From DATJHM01 sp963777355 (GTDB lineage Bacteria > Chloroflexota > Ktedonobacteria > Ktedonobacterales > Ktedonobacteraceae), in assembly GCA_963777355.1 (NCBI GenBank), contig CAVZQK010000022.1:372001-436000 (forward strand): 64,000 nucleotides of DNA, in the 5' to 3' direction. The stretch's first letter is position 1; every line of letters begins with the position of its first letter. This document shows positions 57,857 to 64,000 of this stretch, one piece after another. The position numbers and the translations under genes were made by a program. The notes beneath the pieces were generated by a model. It was not told the DNA's origin. It searched no databases and worked only from the letters and a program-made list of their open reading frames with translations.

Positions 57857-58017
57857 GAGAACACCTTAGAGCCAAATAGGTATTTCTCCTAATAGACAAA
57901 TATTCCAGGCATGGCCTAAGCTATGACAAGCAGCATATACTTCGTTTTTGGTATAGTTACCCATCTCTGCATTGCTAAGACAGCGGCCTGAGATATACGA
58001 AAGGTAAAAATAATTTT

Positions 58018-58641
58018 ATGAACGCTCTCATCCGTCGTTCTTTCCAGGGACTCAGTGCGCTAGTATTCAGCCTGGGACTGCTCTTAATGGCATTTGTGGG
58101 AACAGCAGCGGCGCACGCGAAAGTGACCCAGTCAGATCCGGGGATCAACGCAACGATTGCAGCCGCGCCAAGTAGCATCACCGTCACGGCGCTAGAGAAC
58201 ATTAACCCTGATCCGAAGAAAAGCAACCTCTTCGTGTATGCCCCAACGGGTGAGCTCATCAGCCAGGGCAATGCAACGATTCCCTTAAACAATCCAAAAG
58301 AGATGTCGATCAAGATCAAACCGAGTGGAAATGGAACATATGTGGTACACTGGGTAACAGTTTCAGCCGATGATGGAGATCCAGATGAGGGCGCATTTGT
58401 CTTCACAGTAAAGCCGGGTGGAGCGGCCACAACAAGCGCAGCGCCAGCCCAACCAGCGCCAACAACCACAAGTCAGAACAATAGCAGCAGTCCACTCGTG
58501 CCAGCAGCAGTGACAGGGCTTATCGCACTACTTGCAGGTATAGGAGCAGGATTTGCATTAGGAAAAAATCGTCCCGTCGCCAGCAATGGCTCGGTACAGG
58601 AAAAAAAGTCTGAGGATATACCGTCGAGTTCGCCTCGCTAG
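58018..58641 (+). CDS. CopC-domain exported membrane-anchored protein
   Basis: A 207-residue protein. The signal peptide ends A-A-A before H-A-K-V-T-Q-S-D-P-G, so the mature protein would start with His, the first Cu(II) ligand of CopC proteins. The CopC beta-barrel spans residues ~33-140. The usual S-A-D-x-H-P segment with a ligand His reads S-A-D-D-G-D-P here, so that His is absent. A Thr/Ala/Pro linker and a C-terminal helix (LVPAAVTGLIALLAGIGAGFAL) anchor it. Copper binding is therefore doubtful or altered. A FixH-like gene follows directly. Confidence 0.85.
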   Translation: MNALIRRSFQGLSALVFSLGLLLMAFVGTAAAHAKVTQSDPGINATIAAAPSSITVTALENINPDPKKSNLFVYAPTGELISQGNATIPLNNPKEMSIKIKPSGNGTYVVHWVTVSADDGDPDEGAFVFTVKPGGAATTSAAPAQPAPTTTSQNNSSSPLVPAAVTGLIALLAGIGAGFALGKNRPVASNGSVQEKKSEDIPSSSPR

Positions 58642-58643
58642 TA

Positions 58644-59084
58644 TTGAACGAGAGCATGCGCTTATCCAAAGCAGCAGAAAGGAACGAGTACAAACGTATG
58701 CGGATACGACCTTTTTTCTGGTTCTTGTTAGCATTGGTCTGCGCGAGTGTACTCACATTTGCCGCTGTCCACCCTACACATGCACCGGCCATTCTCCAGG
58801 TGCATGTGAGGCAGGCGCAACCCACAGCAGCCAGGATGACAACGATTGAACTTCACTTCACTGATCCTCAAGGCATTCCCATCGATGAGGCAGAAATTCG
58901 CTCCAGCGCCCGCATGACCAACATGGTCATGTCAACCAACCAGATCCGCCTCTATAAGATTGATGAGGGAAAATACGGCTTGCAATTCAACTTCTATATG
59001 GCGGGTCCCTGGGAAGTAACAGTCCATGCAATGGCACCTGGTTTTCTTGAGCAGGAACAAACACTTCACCTTGAAGTTTTATAA
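58644..59084 (+). CDS. FixH/YtkA-like exported protein
   Basis: A 146-residue protein with one N-terminal helix (FFWFLLALVCASVLTFAA) followed by a small beta-sandwich ending AGPWEVTVHAMAPGF, the pattern of FixH/YtkA-like domains. Such proteins are linked to copper delivery or cytochrome oxidase assembly in several bacteria. The frame begins at TTG 58644 directly after the CopC stop; ATG 58656 is an equally good start. The close spacing to the CopC-like gene shows they are one operon. Confidence 0.75.
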   Translation: MNESMRLSKAAERNEYKRMRIRPFFWFLLALVCASVLTFAAVHPTHAPAILQVHVRQAQPTAARMTTIELHFTDPQGIPIDEAEIRSSARMTNMVMSTNQIRLYKIDEGKYGLQFNFYMAGPWEVTVHAMAPGFLEQEQTLHLEVL

Positions 59085-59222
59085 TGAATCACGCATATGA
59101 TCGAAACATCATCTCTTTATGACTTTTTGTTTGAATGACAGCTACTTTTTCTCTACAGTTAAAATAAACATATTGAAGAAAAAATAAAAGAGCGTAAAGG
59201 CAGGAGAAGGGCAACAGTTGTT

Positions 59223-60329
59223 ATGCAAAAAGAATCGCGTTTTCCATCTCAATGGCTACAACACTTGCACCTTTCGCTCTTTGAAAAGGTTATCCTGGTG
59301 AACAGTGTAATGCTCATTGGGGAGGCACTGGCGGGGGTCTGGATCACCAGCCACCATCTCGAAACGCAGCACTATCTCATCGATACAAGTTTTATTGTGC
59401 TGGCAACGCTGCTTACGCTATTAGCGAATATCTTTTTTTTGCGTATGAGCTTTCAGCCACTTTTTGGGTTGCTGGCAACCATACGCGAGGTCAGTTCCGG
59501 CAATGCACACGCACGAGCCAGCATTGGTACAGATGACAACGAAATTACAGAGCTAGCAAGGGCATTTAATAGTATGCTAGACCGTCTGGAGAGTGCTTAT
59601 CGAGAGCAGACGCGCTTGATTTTGCAGGCGCAGGAAGATGAGCGCAAACGCATAGGACTGGAGCTCCACGACGAAGCCGGGCAAAATCTCACCGCCTTAT
59701 TAGTACACACAGAAATTCTGCAACAAACGTTGGAAAACATGCCAGAGACAAGCATACAAGCGGCAATCAGAATACAGATCGAAAGTGGTCTACAACAGCT
59801 CAGCAAGCTCACACAGGGAACGCTAGAAAACATCCGGATATTGGCACAACAACTGCGGCCAAGCGTACTAGAGGATCTTGGTCTACTCTCTGCCTTCCGC
59901 TGGCTAGTAGAAGATAGCACACAACGTCTGCACCTGAATGTGCAGCTCCATGTCGAAGGCATAGCAGCGATCACGCATCCTTTTCCACCGCTCTATGAAA
60001 TAGCCCTCTTCCGCATCGCTCAAGAGAGCCTGACAAACATTGCGCGTCATGCAGGAGCCCAACAGACGAGTCTCACCTTGATGCAAGAGCAGGGGCAGAT
60101 CCGTCTGGAGATTCAAGATGATGGGCGGGGATATACCCCGGCAACCAAACGTCCAGGGCTGGGCATTTTTGGCATGCGTGAACGGGCCGCGCAGTTGGGT
60201 GGGACATTTACCATTCAGGCCCGAAACAGCGGCGGGACATATGTACAGGCGCTCTTACCACTACCGACAGAGAGCCTCCCGCCTGAGAGTAGGCGCACAC
60301 TCGCGCTGAAAGAGCAGAGTTATGCTTGA
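59223..60329 (+). CDS. NarX/DegS-type sensor histidine kinase
   Basis: A 368-residue kinase. Two helices (around residues 18-40 and 55-75) leave only a very short outside loop, followed by a HAMP domain (FQPLFGLLATIREVSSGNAHARASI). The HisKA_3 phospho-acceptor motif reads DERKRIGLELHDEAGQNLTALL, His in the L-H-D-E. The ATPase domain has EIALFRIAQESLTNIARHAGA and DDGRGYTP with GLGIFGMRERA. This type pairs with NarL-family regulators, and the next gene, overlapping by 8 bases, is exactly that. Confidence 0.93.
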   Translation: MQKESRFPSQWLQHLHLSLFEKVILVNSVMLIGEALAGVWITSHHLETQHYLIDTSFIVLATLLTLLANIFFLRMSFQPLFGLLATIREVSSGNAHARASIGTDDNEITELARAFNSMLDRLESAYREQTRLILQAQEDERKRIGLELHDEAGQNLTALLVHTEILQQTLENMPETSIQAAIRIQIESGLQQLSKLTQGTLENIRILAQQLRPSVLEDLGLLSAFRWLVEDSTQRLHLNVQLHVEGIAAITHPFPPLYEIALFRIAQESLTNIARHAGAQQTSLTLMQEQGQIRLEIQDDGRGYTPATKRPGLGIFGMRERAAQLGGTFTIQARNSGGTYVQALLPLPTESLPPESRRTLALKEQSYA

Positions 60330-61062
60330 CAAAAGAGAAACAGTCGATCAACCAATTCGGGTCTTGCTAGCAGACGATCATGATATCCTGCGCCAGGGTC
60401 TACGGCTCCTGTTACAAGCGCAACCGGATATCATAGTAGTGGGAGAGGCGCGTACCGGTTATGAAGCAATCAGCGGGGTAAAAGATTTGCAACCTGACAT
60501 AGTAGTGCTAGATATCAGTATGCCAGAACTGGATGGATTAGCAGCCTGTCAGCGTATCCGTATGCAACATCCAGCTATTCAGGTCCTCATATTAACCATG
60601 CATGAGAGCGAAGAATATTTTCTTCAGGCGCTACGGATGGGAGCGGCAGGATACCTGGTCAAAAAAGTAGCTCCGGGCGACCTCTCCAGTGCGGTAAGGA
60701 CCATTGCACAAGGCGGAGTTTTTCTTTATCCAGGGCTAGCAAAAGCCTTGATTCGGGCTTATGTCACATCCCCACAAACACAAGCAGGACCGTTAGCAGA
60801 AGCGATAGGGCAACAGTCAGGGAGAACAGAGCAAGCCCCAACAACCGGTAAAGAACTTTCCGTGCTAACCGCTCGCGAATTAGAGGTATTAACCCTGGTA
60901 GCTGAAGGTCATACAAATCAAGAGATCGCCAATCAACTTGTTTTAAGCATCAAGACAGTTCAGGCCCACCGAGCGAACGTCATGGAAAAACTGGGCTTAA
61001 ACGACATCACCCATCTTGTGCGCTTCGCACTTCGGCACGGTTTAATCTCCCCAGAGCCCTGA
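60322..61062 (+). CDS. NarL/FixJ-family response regulator
   Basis: A 246-residue protein. The receiver domain has Asp18/Asp19, phospho-acceptor Asp64 in IVVLDISMP and Lys in the YLVKKV segment. An unusually long linker (about 150-185) precedes the LuxR-type helix-turn-helix: LTARELEVLTLVAEGHTNQEIANQLVLSIKTVQAHRANVMEKLGL. It starts inside the last codons of its kinase, which means translational coupling. Its targets are not visible, but the CopC/FixH-like pair just upstream is a plausible one. Confidence 0.93.
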   Translation: MLDKRETVDQPIRVLLADDHDILRQGLRLLLQAQPDIIVVGEARTGYEAISGVKDLQPDIVVLDISMPELDGLAACQRIRMQHPAIQVLILTMHESEEYFLQALRMGAAGYLVKKVAPGDLSSAVRTIAQGGVFLYPGLAKALIRAYVTSPQTQAGPLAEAIGQQSGRTEQAPTTGKELSVLTARELEVLTLVAEGHTNQEIANQLVLSIKTVQAHRANVMEKLGLNDITHLVRFALRHGLISPEP

Positions 61063-61248
61063 TACGGGCACTCCATCTCACCTGCATTTTAAAAGCAGAA
61101 AAGCAGAGAGGCAACAAAGTAAGAACAATCGTAGCCCTGGAGAACAGGCAAAAGCTATAAGTCATGGAAACATTGTTCTCACTGTTTTGCTATGCTATGA
61201 TCAGCTTCAACGACAACTACCAGTAAGTAAAGGGGTTGCAGAGCGCAT

Positions 61249-64000
61249 ATGCACTTTATCAAACAGAAGCAACAGACCACCACCATATGTCCACAATGTG
61301 ATAATGTAGTTCGTATTGATGCTGAGGTTTGTAATATTTGCGGCAAGCAATTAAGAGGTTCCAATGGAAAAACCGTACCGCTTGCCCCACGAACACCAAC
61401 GCCAGCAGTAGCAGCAGTAGTCCCACCCACACAAGCGGCAGCAACAACGACAGCCATACCAGCGCTTCCCGTAGCGGAAGAAGAATACGAGGACGACGAA
61501 GAGGAGTATGAAGAGGAAGAAGAGGACGACGAAGAGGAAGAAGTAGCTTCAATCTCCTCGGTCATCCCTTCCGCACCCAGTGAAATATTGCGCCAGGTGC
61601 AACATTTACAAAGCCTAACCGCTTCGATGGAGCGCTATTTTCCGGCTGAACTCCCTGAAAAGCCCCACAAACTTGCCCTATGGAGAAAACAATTACAACG
61701 AGCACACCTCTGCGCCGAGATTCTTGGATCGAGAGCCACTCCAACACATTGATCCGCAACGCATCTTGAAGTTGCGCAACCATCTCTCCGAAGCAACGCG
61801 AGCGCTCGACTTCACCCGCGAATATACAGTCAAACTTATTGGACATGCTGGAGCTGGCAAAAGCACCTTACTTGCGGCAATGATCGGACGGGATATTTTT
61901 CCACGCATGGCAGGTGGCGCAGTTACGGGTGTACGTACGCGTATTCGGCTGTGCACAGAACAGGAACCAGAAGAACTACATATGCATTTCTTAAGCCACG
62001 CAGCCTTTGATGAACTGATTCGTCAGACGCAACAAAACATTCAGAACACGCAAAATCCAGCGCACCCGCGAGGCTCTGGCGGCTGAACTCTCGATACTGC
62101 TCAAAGCCAGCGAAGCCTTCGCAGAGCAATATCTGAAAGATGACGGGGGGCATGTGGAGGTCATCCCCGCCGAGCGCTGGGAGAGCGAGAGCAGCCGCTA
62201 TATTGAAGAGCCAGCACGCGATAGCGAGGAGCCACGACTGATCCGTCTGATCGATTATGCTGAATACACCATCCATGCCACACCGCAATCGTTACTGCCA
62301 CAAGGGAGCGTTCTCGTCGATCTGCCGGGCGGCTCGGCGGGACAGTTACGCCATGACCTGATCTTGCGCGAAGAATTAAGCGAGGTAGATGCAGTGATCC
62401 TGGTCATCGGCAATAATCGCTTTGGCGACGATGATCGCACACAGCACCTATTTGAGCTGGTAAAGCGCAAGAAGTGAGCAATCGGGCACCTGAAGTCGCG
62501 GCAAATATGCTTTTTCTGGCAGTCACCCACTGGGATGAATTAAATTCCCATGCCAGCGTAGAAAAAGCCCTGGGGAGCCTGCGTCCATTGCAGCGGGATC
62601 TGCCTGCTGGATACAACAGCTACCACCATCATGGCTTCAATCACGATTTCTTTTTCTATCCTCTGCGCGGTCTTGATGCGCTATTGGCAACAATGGGCAT
62701 AAACAATCAACACCTTACAAAAAATCGACTGCAAGAGGGACGCGAATATGCAGGGCGGATGCTGAGCATCTATCCCGACTTGCTAAAAATAGATCCAACC
62801 CTTCCCACTACGGCCAGCGCCCAGGATTTCCAGAACGTTGCTAGCAAACAACACGAAGCGATGTTACGTTTCAGTGGTCTTCCAGAAATGACCAACGATA
62901 TCCAGACCTTCCTAACGCGCAATCGCTATGAAGTCCAGCTGCGCCAGGCAGAGACGCAATTGACCATGGCATTTCAACATTTAGAAGATCTGTGCTGGGA
63001 ATATCTGAACATTCTCGGTATGAACAGCCGTGATCTGCTCGAACTGGATCAGGAGCTGCAATCCCGCAAAAGCAAGCGCGGTGCAGTCCGCTTTGAGCAA
63101 CTACAAAAGCGCACCAACGAGATGCATAGGCCTGGGCTGATGCCCTCAGGCAATTCAGCGAGGCTATAAGCAACGACGACAACGCATTCCATCGCGCGCT
63201 GGCACTGGCTCATGAACGAGCGCTCAAACGTATTAAAGTCCATATTATGCAGGGGCAGTTTGACCCTTACATCAAAGTCAGCAATCATACAGATATCAAT
63301 TCACCAGCAATGGAGATCGGTCAGCGCTGGATTGATATTGACGGCTGGGGGCTGATCAAGACATTGCGCATGAGCTTTAGTGCTGCCCTTGAACGTGAGA
63401 TGAACGAACCGGCCCGCACGCTTGCCGAAGCATTTCTCATCCCTATTGCCTATAAAGAGGAGATAGACGCCACCCTCGATATTAGCCGCATAGCGCTCGG
63501 TGAATTCGGGGGAGAGATGGACGACATTCAAAAGGCCTATAGCAAGCTCAAAAGAAACATTCGCGAGAAGGCCCGCGACGTCTGCCTCTACGTAAGCGTC
63601 GGAGAACTCTTGAATGAGGAGAAGTACGCACCAGCAAAAGACAATCCAGCAGTGAGCGCACTCTATCGCCTCTCCTCGCTTCAGAACAAGCCAGAAGATG
63701 TCCTTCAGCAGGCTCGCCTATTAATGAGTCCGATTCTAGAAGTAATCTGCGGAGACCTTGCTCGCAGCACAGAGCGGCGCATCGCGCATCTCTTCCGTTA
63801 TGAACTGGACAAGCTAGAAGCACGCCAGATTTACGAGAATGATCGTCTGGAGACACTGCCAAGCCAGGTGCCTGGACAATTTTCAGATCTTGTGAATTGC
63901 CTGCATAACTTATTGACGGAACGCGTCATCACATCCGAAACGTTGCGCCAGCAGCTTGATCAACTGCAAGCGCAGCGCGAGGCAGCCGTCGATGATTGGG
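61249..64000 (+). pseudogene. dynamin-like GTPase with N-terminal zinc ribbon, several frameshifts, continues past window
   Basis: ATG 61249 starts a zinc ribbon (C-P-Q-C...C-N-I-C-G-K), a Pro/Ala/Thr linker and an acidic run of Asp/Glu (61480-61550). The GTPase follows: P-loop G-H-A-G-A-G-K-S-T (about 61840), a T in GAVTGVRTRI as switch I, D-L-P-G-G (62320) as switch II and VTHWDEL (about 62520) near the G4 position. Long helical sequence after it fits the dynamin stalk. Frames change at about 61700-61745, 62040-62050, 62465-62475 and 63125-63135. Bacterial dynamins remodel or protect membranes. The zinc ribbon and acidic linker are unusual additions. The C-terminus is outside the window. 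Confidence 0.8.

Noticed and set aside
1..64000. tRNA or rRNA genes, insertion sequences, prophage
   Set aside because: Reading by eye found no T-loop or anticodon-arm pattern, no transposase and no phage structural gene; a covariance-model scan would be decisive.

Overview
The window looks like a chromosome segment of a large-genome, soil-type bacterium with mid GC. My best guess is the class Ktedonobacteria (Chloroflexota). The guess rests on three things: sparse gene packing with long intergenic stretches full of short dispersed repeats, many multi-domain sensor kinases, and typical families such as triple-FHA ABC exporters, pentapeptide-TIR proteins, Vgb-like propellers and a standalone MurD. 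No tRNA, rRNA, CRISPR array or insertion sequence was seen. The taxonomic call is inference and needs a database search.

Layout. 1-9.2 kb: partial GNAT acetyltransferase, DHA2 drug exporter, a histidine-rich single-pass protein, a GT-C glycosyltransferase, class II aldolase, VOC protein and cytochrome P450, separated by repeat blocks. 9.4-18.8 kb: an OmpR-type response regulator with a (frameshifted) Cache-HAMP-PAS kinase, two tandem MFS carriers (MHS-like and SHS-like), a membrane-anchored beta-propeller and a second kinase. 18.9-24.9 kb: a carbohydrate module with a LacI regulator, a clear palindromic operator and promoter, a binding protein, two permeases and a zinc polyol dehydrogenase. 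25.1-33 kb: triple-FHA ABC exporter with a halogenase-like flavoprotein upstream, a Vgb-like propeller and MurD. 33.5-38.6 kb: a PAS-GAF kinase, its OmpR-type regulator, a receiver-only protein and small ORFs. 38.8-44.7 kb: a Tat-exported ferritin-like protein, then acuB and an acuC-acuA gene fusion (lysine deacetylase plus acetyltransferase in one chain), a membrane protein and a lipoprotein. 44.9-53.9 kb: an orphan DNA methyltransferase, IMPase-like phosphatase, L,D-transpeptidase, C39-like membrane protein, a tandem ClpX-type zinc-finger protein, an M48-like pseudo-peptidase, an ECF sigma factor, a DUF72 protein and a GT4 glycosyltransferase. 54.5-64 kb: thioesterase, decayed pentapeptide-TIR gene, BNR-type propeller, a CopC-like and a FixH-like exported pair followed by a NarX/NarL-type two-component system, and a dynamin-like GTPase running off the end.

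The dominant oddity is the number of genes whose two halves lie in different frames. About a dozen loci show a clean one-base shift with good conservation on both sides, and the dynamin and TIR genes show several. The simple cases may be indel errors in the assembly. The TIR gene also has in-frame stops and looks truly decayed. The most interesting biology is the acuC-acuA fusion next to acuB. After it come the sigma factor, M48-like and ClpX-zinc-finger cluster, the halogenase-like enzyme with the FHA exporter, and the dispersed repeat families, one of which has been captured as the C-terminal tail of the LacI protein.
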